A stretch of DNA of 64,000 nucleotides, taken from contig NZ_JAPDVG010000001.1 of NCBI RefSeq assembly GCF_026015625.1, positions 186,001 through 250,000 on the forward strand, in the 5' to 3' direction. Of the stretch, positions 41,347-50,388 are shown in pieces. Within the stretch, counting starts at the first letter, position 1. Every line of letters starts with the position of its first letter. The position numbers were made by a program, and so were the translations under genes. Source of the stretch: Segatella copri (GTDB lineage: Bacteria > Bacteroidota > Bacteroidia > Bacteroidales > Bacteroidaceae). The notes under the pieces were generated by a model. It did not search any database and was not told where the DNA came from. It saw only the letters and a list, made by a program, of their open reading frames with translations.

Positions 41347-41732
41347 CCTTCGGCAAGGCGGAACTGACTGCCTCCTGCGCCTCTGTGATAGACTTCGGAC
41401 TGGCATTCTTCCTCTCAGATATCATCGGCATTTATTACGGACTTGCCAATGCACTGGGAGTGATAAGTGGCGGCATTACCAACTGCATACTGAATTACCG
41501 TTATGTGTTCGGTGATTCCAAGAGCAAGAAAAAGAGTGTAGCCTGGCGCTATTTTATCATCTGGGGCATCAGTTGGTTGCTCAATTCGGGCGGCACTATC
41601 GCCCTGACCGAATTTCTGAATGCGCACGAACATATTCAGCTGCATTATATGATTCCGAAGAGTATTGTGTCTCTGCTGGTAGCGATATTCGTTAACTATC
41701 CCGGACAGAAGAAATTTGTTTTTAAGCAGTAA
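41319..41732 (+). CDS. GtrA family small membrane protein
   Basis: A 137-residue protein with four hydrophobic segments in GtrA order: LTASCASVIDFGLAFFLSD, IYYGLANALGVISGGITNCILNYRYVF, a helix-turn with YFIIWGISWLLNSGGT and SLLVAIFVNYPGQKKFVF. Known: GtrA proteins flip or hold lipid-linked sugars in O-antigen or teichoic-acid glycosylation. It begins inside the PAP2 gene and ends the cassette. In this place it might take part in flipping or glycosylating the new lipid; this is inference. Confidence 0.85.
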   Translation: MGKIKEELVTFGKAELTASCASVIDFGLAFFLSDIIGIYYGLANALGVISGGITNCILNYRYVFGDSKSKKKSVAWRYFIIWGISWLLNSGGTIALTEFLNAHEHIQLHYMIPKSIVSLLVAIFVNYPGQKKFVFKQ

Positions 41733-41831
41733 TAACCATATCAGATGGGGGCAGTATTCAGTATGTGCCCTCATCTTTTTTTGTATCCTGTTTTTTGTAT
41801 CCTATCAGGTAATCTGTTGACATCGGGACAT

Positions 41832-41929
41832 AAAAAAAGAGTTTGGATTGTCTCCCGACATTCCAAACCCACGCTTGTTTCTAACTAACTTATTATCAAC
41901 TATTCATTACTTTTCAGGTTGCAAAATTA
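41832..41929 (-). ncRNA. candidate small RNA, minus strand, about 85 nt
   Basis: A minus-strand TAATTTTG box (41929-41922) is followed by about 50 bases without a reading frame and then a hairpin of 12 bp with one mismatch (41841-41852 and 41857-41868, tetraloop TCCC) directly followed by TCTTTTTTTA. This promoter-to-terminator unit lies in the 371-base gap 41733-42103 between the GtrA and LacI genes and has no coding gene of its own. Confidence 0.45.
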
Positions 41930-41970
41930 CGAGTTTTTTCTTATAAAATATATTTTTTCAAAAAAATAAT

Positions 41971-41988
41971 AACGTAAACGTTTGCGTT
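41971..41988. promoter_or_regulatory. LacI-type operator upstream of the lacI-family gene
   Basis: The 18-base palindrome AACGtAAACGTTTgCGTT, with one mismatched pair, has the CG-centred form typical of LacI/GalR operators. It overlaps the region just upstream of two -7 boxes, TATCTTTG (42004-42011) and TAATTTTG (42024-42031), so autoregulation is likely. Confidence 0.65.
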
Positions 41989-42103
41989 TTCGGAAGAAAT
42001 TGTTATCTTTGCAAAGAATTCACTAATTTTGCAGTCGGAAAGACAAAATATGCAGAATTTGTGGATACAAAAATGTATGTCAATAATAAGCGTAAACTAA
42101 CAA

Positions 42104-43126
42104 ATGAAACAACGAAGAACATCTTTGAAAGACCTCGCCGATCAACTTGGCGTCAGCATAGCAACTGTATCTAGAGCCCTGCGAAACAGCCATGAAGTGG
42201 GTGAGGAGATGACTCAAAAGGTGAAAAGCCTTGCCAAGGAGCTCAATTATCGACCAAACCCCTTTGCACAGAGCCTCAGAAAAGAAGCACCTAGGGTGAT
42301 TGGTGTAATTGTGCCAAACCTGGTGACTCATTATTATGCTGCCGTGCTGGATGGTATAGAAGATTATGCCGTAAAGAATGGTTATTCGGTGATCAGCGCC
42401 AATAGCCACGAGAATACAGAACACGAGAAGAGAGCGGTAGAAAACTTCCTGAATATGCATGTGGAAGGCATCATCGCCTGTCTGGCACAGGATACGGTCG
42501 ACTATTCTCACTTCGAGCAGTTGCATAAGATGGGCGTTCCACTGGTGTTCTTTGCCCGTTGTTGCTTAGAAGATAAGTTCTCCCAGGTAGTAGGCAATGG
42601 TGATGTTGCCGCCCAAGAGGCTACCCAGCATATGATAGATACCGGTTCGCGCCGCATCGCCTTTATCGGCGGTCCAAACCATCTTGATATGGTGCGCCGC
42701 AGAAAACACGGTTATCTGGAGGCTCTGAGAGAGAACCGCATCCCTATCGACCGTGACCTCGTGGTTTGCGACAAAATCGATTTCGATGTGGCACGAAACG
42801 CTACCCTCCGTCTCCTCGAAAAGGAGGACAGACCTGATGCCATCCTCGCCTTTAACGATATTATCACTTATGCCGCCTTCGATGCTATCAAGGAAAAAGG
42901 GCTCCGCATACCAGAGGATGTTGCTATCATCGGTTTTACCGATGGTGATACTGCTGCCTTCGTTACGCCTAAACTCTCGGCTATCATGGACAAGGCGCAC
43001 GAACAGGGAACCACAGCCTGTGATCTACTCATGAGAAGTATCAATGGTGATGAAAAAATCTACAAGAAAGTGGTACCGATGATTCTGAAAATACGCGAAA
43101 GTTCTGAAAAAAACGACGTGAAATAA
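42104..43126 (+). CDS. LacI/GalR-family transcriptional regulator
   Basis: A 340-residue protein: N-terminal helix-turn-helix (3-50, TSLKDLADQLGVSIATVSRALRN with hinge helix near 50-60) and a periplasmic-binding-protein-like sensor domain (about 62-330; VIGVIVPNLVTHYYAAVLDGIE, FIGGPNHLDMVRRR, DAILAFNDIITY, IIGFTDGDTAAFVTP). Known role: sugar-responsive repressor or activator. It precedes the hybrid sensor gene by 55 bases and the GH31/GH2 genes, so a sugar from that pathway is a likely effector. It has an operator-like palindrome in its own promoter region. Confidence 0.92.
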   Translation: MKQRRTSLKDLADQLGVSIATVSRALRNSHEVGEEMTQKVKSLAKELNYRPNPFAQSLRKEAPRVIGVIVPNLVTHYYAAVLDGIEDYAVKNGYSVISANSHENTEHEKRAVENFLNMHVEGIIACLAQDTVDYSHFEQLHKMGVPLVFFARCCLEDKFSQVVGNGDVAAQEATQHMIDTGSRRIAFIGGPNHLDMVRRRKHGYLEALRENRIPIDRDLVVCDKIDFDVARNATLRLLEKEDRPDAILAFNDIITYAAFDAIKEKGLRIPEDVAIIGFTDGDTAAFVTPKLSAIMDKAHEQGTTACDLLMRSINGDEKIYKKVVPMILKIRESSEKNDVK

Positions 43127-43181
43127 AACCTATTATAGAAATAAAAAATCTTTTCAGATAAATATATATAAACCTACGATT

Positions 43182-46100
43182 ATGATGATAAAAAAACAAA
43201 ACTACTTGAAACATGCCATCGTGCTGTTTCTGCTCTTGCTGCTCATGCAGCCGGAGAGGGCATGGGCTGCCTATGAAAACGTAGAATTCAGCAGCCTCAC
43301 CAATCATGATGGACTTACGAACAGTCAGGTGGGTGCCATCCTCAAGGACACCAGAGGCTACATCTGGTTCGGTACCCAGTCGGGACTGTGCCGCTTTGAC
43401 GGCTTCCGTATGAAAACTTTCTATTATAGCAACACTGATGATAAGTCGCTGCCTAACAATTCGGTAGATGAACTTCAGCAAGACTATGATGGAAATATCT
43501 GGGTGCATACCTCTGTGGGTTACAGCATCTACAAATATGATGAAGAGCAGTTTGACCGCAAACCGGAAGAATGGCTCAAAAACATCCACGTGCAGGGACC
43601 TCCTTACAAACTCCTGATAGATAAGGATAAGAACATGTGGATAGCTGTCTACGGACAGGGACTCTACTATCATAATGCCAAAACCAGAAATACCTACCTT
43701 TTTAAATTTACCAAAAAGGCTCAGCCGGGCTGTCTGAAAGAGGGAAATATCAGTAAAATAACCGAGGTTGACGGCGATGCGCTCATTACCTATGCTGATG
43801 GTACAATCTGCCGTGTCAACGGACAGAAACAGAAGGTTCTCTGGTACAATTCCTTCCTTGCCACCCATAGAGTAGCCGGTGATAATGGTGCCTATACTTT
43901 CTATGATGGTATAGGAGGTTTCTGGGTTTCAGTAAGCAATGCCAATTATGTGTATCAGTCAAAGACCGGGAAATGGACCGATGCCCGTTCTTATCTTACA
44001 AACATGGGCATTGCTATTCCTTGCCCAACCCGTATTCTGATGCGTGATATTGCCCGCGATAAGGCTGGCAATCTCTGGGTGGCTTCCGACCATAACGGTC
44101 TCTTCTTCGTTGATTTCAAACGCAAAATCTGCCGTCAGTATGTTCATTCCGAAGCAAAGGGAAGTATCGTTGACAATTCCCTGCAGAAGGTTTATGTGGA
44201 TGATGAGGGAGCTATCTGGGTAGGTAGTTACAAGAACGGCGTGGCCTATTATTCGCCTGCCGCTCAGAAATTCACAACTATTCCGCTTGGTGATGTGTGT
44301 ACAATCACGCAGGATCTGAATGGTAATCTCTGGTGTGGAACCAATGATAGCGGTATTGTTTGCTACAGTCCACTTACCGGACAGAGCTGGCGATTCTCAC
44401 AGGCTGAAACCGGTCTGACTTCGGATATTGTGGTCAGCAGCGTAACCATGGCTGATGGTACGATGTATTTCGGAACCTTCAATGGTGGACTTGCCCAATA
44501 TAAAAATGGCAGATGGAAGAGCTTTCAGGCAGCTCCTGGCGGACTTGCCAATAACAGCGTCTGGTGTCTTGCCGAAGATCCGTATCATCGCCTGATTATC
44601 GGAACCTTGGGCTCAGGCTTCCAGATTTATAATCCTGAAAGTGGTAAATTCACAACCTACAATGTTCAGAATTCGGGTATTACCAGCGATTTTATCAACT
44701 CGCTCTTCCTGCCGAATAAAGATGAAATTCTGATAGGTCATTCGCAGAATTATTCTATCTTTAATTTCGGAACCCGAAAGGTAACCAATGTGAATACAAC
44801 CAAGGACGGACAGCCTTTCCCTAGTCCTTCCCTGAATTACATGATGAAGGATAGCCGAGGCATCTTGTGGATGGCTTCGCCTGCGGGTGTCACCATGTAT
44901 GATGAGGCTTCAGGACAGTTGGAGTCAATCAATGACCTCAATGGTACGCAGGGCACGGTAGGCTGTATGGTGCTCGAAGATAAGCAGCATAACATCTGGC
45001 TGGTTTCTGAATTTATCGTTACCCGTGTTACGCTGACCAAGAACAATCAGGGCAAATGGGACATTACGATGATTAGTTTCAATTCGCTCGATGGCTTGCA
45101 GAGCCGCCAGTTTAACCAGCGTTCTGCCTGTCTGATGAGAAATGGAGCCATCGCCATCGGCGGTCAGGATGGTATTAATATCATCAATCCTGCCAAGATC
45201 CTTCCTGCTCAGAAACATGCAAAAGTCTTGTTTAGCGGTTTCGTACTCTTCGATCATCCGCTCAAGGCTGGTGAGGAGTTTGAAGGAAGAGTGCCTCTGG
45301 CTAAATCGTTGGATACCAACCCGGAACTGGATCTCAGCTATAAGGACAAGGCGTTTACCATACAGCTGGCTTCCGACCAGGTAAGTATTCCGGCACGCTG
45401 CCGTTTCCTCTATCGCATGAAGGGACTTGATGACAAATGGATGCTGACACCGGAGGGACGTCCGGAGGCTACCTTTACCAATCTCTCTTCAGGCAGCTAT
45501 GTCCTGGAGGCAAAGGTGGTGAATGCTGATGGTAGTGTGAGCGAAGAGGTGAGCACGCTCAAGATTCATATTCACCCGCCTTTCTATCTCTCTATATGGG
45601 CGTTCATAGTATATATTATATTAATAGGTGTAGCTTTCTATCTCTATCGTAAACGCATGCTCGAAAAGCAACGTGTAAAATTCGAACTCCAGAGCAAGGA
45701 AGACAGTATAAAGAAGACTAAGGAGTTGAATGAACTCAAACTCAACTTCTTTACCAATGTGAGCCACGAACTCCGTACTCCGCTTACCCTGATTATCTCG
45801 CCGCTGGTCAATATGATCAGAGAAGAAAGAGATGAAAGTAAACGCAGAAAGCTGGAGATGATTCATCGCAATGCTACCCGTTTGCTCAATCTTGTAAACC
45901 AGATTCTCGACTTCCGCAAGATTGACCAGAACAAGGAGAAACTTACCCTGTCGCATATCGACATTGTGAGCTTCGTTGACAATATCTGTACTTCGTTCCG
46001 TACTTTGGCAAACAGCAAAGTAACGCTTGCCTTCGATTCTACGATGCCTAGTCTGCAGATGTCGTTTGATGCTGATAAGGTAGGAAAAATCGTGAATAAC

Positions 46101-47318
46101 CTCTTGAGCAATGCCTATAAGTTTACGCCAGATGGAGGATTTATCACCGTTTCTCTGAGTGTTGCATTCCGCCAGCGTGTAGGAGACAAGGATTCGGATA
46201 TGCTCCGCATCTCAGTATCTGATACTGGCAAGGGCATCAGCGATAAGGAGAAGGAACATGTGTTTGAGCGCTTCTATCAGGTTAATGGTACTGAAATGCA
46301 GCCGCAGGGTGGTAGCGGAATAGGTTTGAACCTGGTAAAGAAGTTTGCCGAACTGCATGGCGGTAAGGTGGATGTTACAGATAATCCAAGCGGAGGAACC
46401 ATCTTTATGGTAGACCTTCCGATAGAGAGCAGTACCACCTCTAATTCTACGGCACATCTCGGATCTCTGCGTGCAGCACCTATCATAACCACGGTGCATC
46501 AGGCTACTGATGAGGATCCGGATGCAGGTAAGAACGTTCTCTACGGAATGAGTAAACATGCGCATCAGCCTGGAGAATCGATGATCAAGAAGCCGGTAGT
46601 GCTTCTCGTTGACGACAGTGAGGACTTCCGTGAGTTTATGAACGAAGTATTGACAGACTATACGGTTGTTGAGGCTGTCAATGGTCAGGATGCCTGGAAC
46701 AAGATCATCGACCGTCGTCCAGACATCATTCTGAGCGACGTGATGATGCCTGTGATGGATGGTAACGAACTCTGCCGGATGTGTAAGGACAATGACGAAA
46801 CAACAGCCATACCTTTCATCATGCTCTCAGCCCGTATGGGAGATGAGCAACGTAAGGAAAGTCTGAAGTGTGGTGCTGACGAGTATATTGCCAAACCATT
46901 CGATATTGATATGTTGAATCTCTGTATTCTGAACCTCTTGAAGAAACGCAAGAATGTGAGCACAGAATATGTAATAACAGAGGCCGACCGCAAATTTATC
47001 GATGAGGTGAATGCTTATATCCGCGACAATATGAGCAATCCTGAAACATCGGTAGAATCGCTGAGTACTCATCTTAGCATTTCACGCGTACAATTATATA
47101 AACGCATGATTTCGCTGACGGGTATTACACCTTCTGAGTATCTCAGAACCAAGCGTATCAAATTTGCAGAGCATCTGCTCCGCTCGGGCGACTTGAACAT
47201 CAGTGAAATAGCCTATAAGGTGGGATTCAATAATCCGCGTTATTTCACTAAATACTTCCAAGACGCGTATGGCGTTACGCCGTCTCAATATCGTAAAAAT
47301 CTGTCAGAATCAGAGTAG
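43182..47318 (+). CDS. Hybrid two-component system sensor/regulator (HTCS)
   Basis: A 1378-residue protein: signal peptide/anchor (1-29), a periplasmic sensor of two seven-blade propellers built from reg_prop repeats (about 35-700; many IWFGTQ, LWVASD and IWVGSY units), a Y_Y_Y domain (about 720-790), a membrane helix (about 801-823), a histidine kinase (His862 in NVSHELRTPL; ATPase motifs NNLLSNAYKFTP, DTGKGI, GGSGIGLNL), a receiver domain (Asp1186 in LSDVMMPVMDG) and an AraC-type DNA-binding domain (about 1280-1378). Known role: senses an oligosaccharide and turns on glycan-use genes. The GH31 and GH2 genes follow directly and are probable targets. Confidence 0.95.
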   Translation: MMIKKQNYLKHAIVLFLLLLLMQPERAWAAYENVEFSSLTNHDGLTNSQVGAILKDTRGYIWFGTQSGLCRFDGFRMKTFYYSNTDDKSLPNNSVDELQQDYDGNIWVHTSVGYSIYKYDEEQFDRKPEEWLKNIHVQGPPYKLLIDKDKNMWIAVYGQGLYYHNAKTRNTYLFKFTKKAQPGCLKEGNISKITEVDGDALITYADGTICRVNGQKQKVLWYNSFLATHRVAGDNGAYTFYDGIGGFWVSVSNANYVYQSKTGKWTDARSYLTNMGIAIPCPTRILMRDIARDKAGNLWVASDHNGLFFVDFKRKICRQYVHSEAKGSIVDNSLQKVYVDDEGAIWVGSYKNGVAYYSPAAQKFTTIPLGDVCTITQDLNGNLWCGTNDSGIVCYSPLTGQSWRFSQAETGLTSDIVVSSVTMADGTMYFGTFNGGLAQYKNGRWKSFQAAPGGLANNSVWCLAEDPYHRLIIGTLGSGFQIYNPESGKFTTYNVQNSGITSDFINSLFLPNKDEILIGHSQNYSIFNFGTRKVTNVNTTKDGQPFPSPSLNYMMKDSRGILWMASPAGVTMYDEASGQLESINDLNGTQGTVGCMVLEDKQHNIWLVSEFIVTRVTLTKNNQGKWDITMISFNSLDGLQSRQFNQRSACLMRNGAIAIGGQDGINIINPAKILPAQKHAKVLFSGFVLFDHPLKAGEEFEGRVPLAKSLDTNPELDLSYKDKAFTIQLASDQVSIPARCRFLYRMKGLDDKWMLTPEGRPEATFTNLSSGSYVLEAKVVNADGSVSEEVSTLKIHIHPPFYLSIWAFIVYIILIGVAFYLYRKRMLEKQRVKFELQSKEDSIKKTKELNELKLNFFTNVSHELRTPLTLIISPLVNMIREERDESKRRKLEMIHRNATRLLNLVNQILDFRKIDQNKEKLTLSHIDIVSFVDNICTSFRTLANSKVTLAFDSTMPSLQMSFDADKVGKIVNNLLSNAYKFTPDGGFITVSLSVAFRQRVGDKDSDMLRISVSDTGKGISDKEKEHVFERFYQVNGTEMQPQGGSGIGLNLVKKFAELHGGKVDVTDNPSGGTIFMVDLPIESSTTSNSTAHLGSLRAAPIITTVHQATDEDPDAGKNVLYGMSKHAHQPGESMIKKPVVLLVDDSEDFREFMNEVLTDYTVVEAVNGQDAWNKIIDRRPDIILSDVMMPVMDGNELCRMCKDNDETTAIPFIMLSARMGDEQRKESLKCGADEYIAKPFDIDMLNLCILNLLKKRKNVSTEYVITEADRKFIDEVNAYIRDNMSNPETSVESLSTHLSISRVQLYKRMISLTGITPSEYLRTKRIKFAEHLLRSGDLNISEIAYKVGFNNPRYFTKYFQDAYGVTPSQYRKNLSESE

Positions 47319-47367
47319 TTTACGCATCTGATTAACATTTTATACACATACAGATAACATTTGCGCA

Positions 47368-47397
47368 CAAAGATACGGGAATTTTCTCGTATCTTTG
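47368..47397 (+). promoter_or_regulatory. promoter box and inverted repeat upstream of the GH31 gene
   Basis: CAAAGATACG (47368-47377) and CGTATCTTTG (47388-47397) form a perfect 10-bp inverted repeat. The right arm contains TATCTTTG (47390-47397), a good -7 box, 35 bases before the GH31 start. The repeat may also act as the terminator of the sensor gene. Confidence 0.55.
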
Positions 47398-47432
47398 CCG
47401 CAGATTTTTAAACTTTCCTTTAAACGTATAAA

Positions 47433-50387
47433 ATGAGACTAACTAAAACATTATTGATTTCAGCAGTGCTGCTGATGAGTGCCACAGGCATGCAGGCAGC
47501 CGGTTTCAACCAGAATGGTAATTATCTCACTGTTCAGTTGAAGCAACACCAGAATTTTGGTCCTAGTCAGATTCGCCTCCAGGTGGTGAGCGATAAGATT
47601 ATCCGTGTTCAGGCTACAGCCGAACAGAGTTTCCGTAATAAACAGAGTCTGATTATTGTGCCTCAAAACAGCAAGGCAAAGTATAAGGTGGAAGAGCAGG
47701 GAGACAATCTCATCATTACCACTGCAGCCATGCGTGCTGTCATGAACGAGGCTACGGGTCAGATTACTTTCTATGACCTGAAAGACAATGTCCTTCTCAA
47801 TGAGGTTGCTCAGGGCGGAAAGACTTTCAAGCCGTTCACTGTGCCTGACCGTGAAATCGGTGTAGATATTGCCAAGGTTCCTGAAGCACAGAAGCACGGA
47901 TGGTCATGGCGTGCGCTCTTCAACTCTCCTGATAACGAGGCGTTCTATGGTCTTGGTCAGCATCAGAGTGAGGAACTCAACATGAAGGGTAAGAACGAAG
48001 ACCTCTTCCAGTATAATACCAAGGTGAGTGTGCCTTTCGTCATCTCTAATAAAAACTACGGCATCCTCTGGGATTCTTATTCTTATTGCCGTTGGGGTAA
48101 TCCGGAAGATTATCTCCAGCTCAACCGTGCCTTCAAACTCTATGATAAAGATGGAAAGGAAGGTCAGCTGACAGGTACTTATGTAGACAAGAACGGTAAG
48201 AAGATTGTTCGAGGCGAAGATAGCATTTACTTTGAGTATGCAATGCCTGAGACTTCTGAAATTTGCAACAAGACAGATAAGGGCGGTATTCTGAACCTGC
48301 CAAAGGGCTTCGCGCTGAATGGTTCCAAGGTGGTTTACGAGGGTTATGTAGAGGCTCCAACCAACAGCTTCTATCAGTTTATCCTCTATTATGCCGGTTA
48401 CATGAAGATTTATATCGATGGCAAACTGGTTGTGCCTGAGCGCTGGCGTACAGCATGGAATCCGAACTCTTATAAGTTTGAAACTCCAATCAAGAAAGGC
48501 GTAAAGACTCCTATCCGTATCGAGTGGCAGCCAGATGGTGATGTTTCTTACTGCGGTCTTCGCGTAGCAGCTCCTCGTTCTGAGGCAGAGAAGAACCAGT
48601 TGAGCATCTGGAGTGAAATGTCGCCGGATATGGACTATTATTTCATTGCCGGTCAGAATCTCGATGAGGTGATTTCCGGTTACCGTACGCTTACCGGCAA
48701 GGCTTCGCTTTATCCTAAGTGGACCCTCGGTTTCTGGCAGAGCCGTGAGCGCTATCAGAGCAGCAAGGACATCGAGGACAACCTGAAGAAGTTCCGCGAC
48801 CTGCATATTCCTGTAGACAATATCGTTCAGGATTGGAACTACTGGAAGCTGGATTCATGGGGAAGTCATGAGTTTGAGGCTGCCCGCTATCCAAACCCAC
48901 AGGCGATGCTCGACAGCGTACATGCGATGAATGGCCGCTTCATGATTTCCGTATGGCCTAAGTTCTATGATACAGTCAAGAACTATAAGGAACTCGACAG
49001 CAAGGGTTGGATGTATCATCAGGCTATCAAGGATGATATTCACGACTGGCTCGGCTTCCGCGGTTCATTCTATGATGCCTATTCTGATGGTGCCCGCAAG
49101 ATGTTCTGGCGCCAGATGGACGAGAATCTTTATACCAAGTATAAGTTCGGAATCGATGCATGGTGGATGGATGCATCTGAACCAAACGTTCGCGACTGTA
49201 CCCCGATGTGGTATCGTAAGGCCCTATCAGGTCCTACAGCCCTCGGTACATCTACCGAATATTTCAATGCTTACAGCATCGTGAATGCTGATGCTATCTA
49301 TAACGGACAGCGCAGCGTGAACCCTAACCAGCGTGTCTTCCTTCTGACCCGTTCGGGCTTTGCCGGTGAGCAGCGCTACAGTACGGCTACCTGGTCTGGT
49401 GACATTGCTACCCGTTGGGAAGATATGCGTGCCCAGATGACAGCCGGTTTGAACTATTCTATGGCAGGTCTTCCTTTCTGGGGAATGGACCAGGGTGGTT
49501 TCTGTGTAGAAAACCGTTATGTGGCTGCCCAGCAGGAGTTCGATAAGACCGGTAAGGAAAATGCTGACTTGAAGGAATGGCGCGAGTTGCAGGCGCGTTG
49601 GAACCAGTTCGGTTGCTTCGTACCTCTTTATCGTACTCATGGCCAGTGGCCTACCCGTGAGGTCTGGAACATTGCTCCGGCAGATCATCCTGCTTACAAG
49701 ACCATCGTGGCTTACGATAAACTCCGTTACCGTCTGATGCCTTACCTCTATAGTATGGCTGGTATGGTTCATTTCAAGGACTATACGATGATGCGTGGAT
49801 TGGTAATGGACTTCAACGGCGATGATAATGTTTACGACATCAAGGATCAGTGGATGTTCGGTCCTGCTCTCATGGCTTGTCCTGTAGGCGAGTATCAGAA
49901 GTACAGCCGCAATGTTTATCTTCCTAAGCAGAAGGGCTGGTATGATTTCTATACCGGTAAGCACTATGCCGGTGGACAGACAATCGTAGCTGATGCGCCT
50001 TTCGATAAGATTCCAGTCTTTGTTCCAGAGGGTTCTATTCTTCCTGTGGGTCCAGAGATGGAGTGGAGCGATCAGAAGAAGGCTGAGCTCATCGACCTCT
50101 ATGTCTATGCAGGCAAGGACGGTTCTTATACACTCTATGAGGATGAGGGAACCAACTACAACTACGAGAAGGGTAAGTATGCTATGATCGACTTCAAGTA
50201 TAATGATGCTCAGAAGACCGTTACTATTGCTGCCCGTAAGGGTTCTTTCGACGGTATGCTACAGAAGCGTCGCTTCAATATCGTACTTGTTAGTGATAAC
50301 AACCAGCAGGGCATCAGCCTCGCCAAGGCGCCTAAGGGCAAGATGGTGAAGTATGCTGGTAAGGCAGTTACTGTAAAACTGAAGTAA
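47433..50387 (+). CDS. Glycoside hydrolase family 31 with PA14 insertion (alpha-xylosidase-like)
   Basis: A 984-residue secreted enzyme: signal peptide 1-22 (MQAAG), N-terminal beta-sandwich (about 30-200), an inserted PA14 domain (about 255-375; VYEGYVEAPTNSFYQFILYY), then the GH31 barrel (about 420-760). Catalytic nucleophile Asp580 in WWMDASEP, acid/base Asp657 in TWSGDIATRWEDM. Known: PA14-bearing GH31 enzymes of Bacteroides (BoGH31A type) remove terminal alpha-xylose from xyloglucan fragments; alpha-glucosidase activity is the alternative. It is one base from the GH2 gene, so both act together in the periplasm. Confidence 0.92.
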   Translation: MRLTKTLLISAVLLMSATGMQAAGFNQNGNYLTVQLKQHQNFGPSQIRLQVVSDKIIRVQATAEQSFRNKQSLIIVPQNSKAKYKVEEQGDNLIITTAAMRAVMNEATGQITFYDLKDNVLLNEVAQGGKTFKPFTVPDREIGVDIAKVPEAQKHGWSWRALFNSPDNEAFYGLGQHQSEELNMKGKNEDLFQYNTKVSVPFVISNKNYGILWDSYSYCRWGNPEDYLQLNRAFKLYDKDGKEGQLTGTYVDKNGKKIVRGEDSIYFEYAMPETSEICNKTDKGGILNLPKGFALNGSKVVYEGYVEAPTNSFYQFILYYAGYMKIYIDGKLVVPERWRTAWNPNSYKFETPIKKGVKTPIRIEWQPDGDVSYCGLRVAAPRSEAEKNQLSIWSEMSPDMDYYFIAGQNLDEVISGYRTLTGKASLYPKWTLGFWQSRERYQSSKDIEDNLKKFRDLHIPVDNIVQDWNYWKLDSWGSHEFEAARYPNPQAMLDSVHAMNGRFMISVWPKFYDTVKNYKELDSKGWMYHQAIKDDIHDWLGFRGSFYDAYSDGARKMFWRQMDENLYTKYKFGIDAWWMDASEPNVRDCTPMWYRKALSGPTALGTSTEYFNAYSIVNADAIYNGQRSVNPNQRVFLLTRSGFAGEQRYSTATWSGDIATRWEDMRAQMTAGLNYSMAGLPFWGMDQGGFCVENRYVAAQQEFDKTGKENADLKEWRELQARWNQFGCFVPLYRTHGQWPTREVWNIAPADHPAYKTIVAYDKLRYRLMPYLYSMAGMVHFKDYTMMRGLVMDFNGDDNVYDIKDQWMFGPALMACPVGEYQKYSRNVYLPKQKGWYDFYTGKHYAGGQTIVADAPFDKIPVFVPEGSILPVGPEMEWSDQKKAELIDLYVYAGKDGSYTLYEDEGTNYNYEKGKYAMIDFKYNDAQKTVTIAARKGSFDGMLQKRRFNIVLVSDNNQQGISLAKAPKGKMVKYAGKAVTVKLK

Positions 50388-50388
50388 T

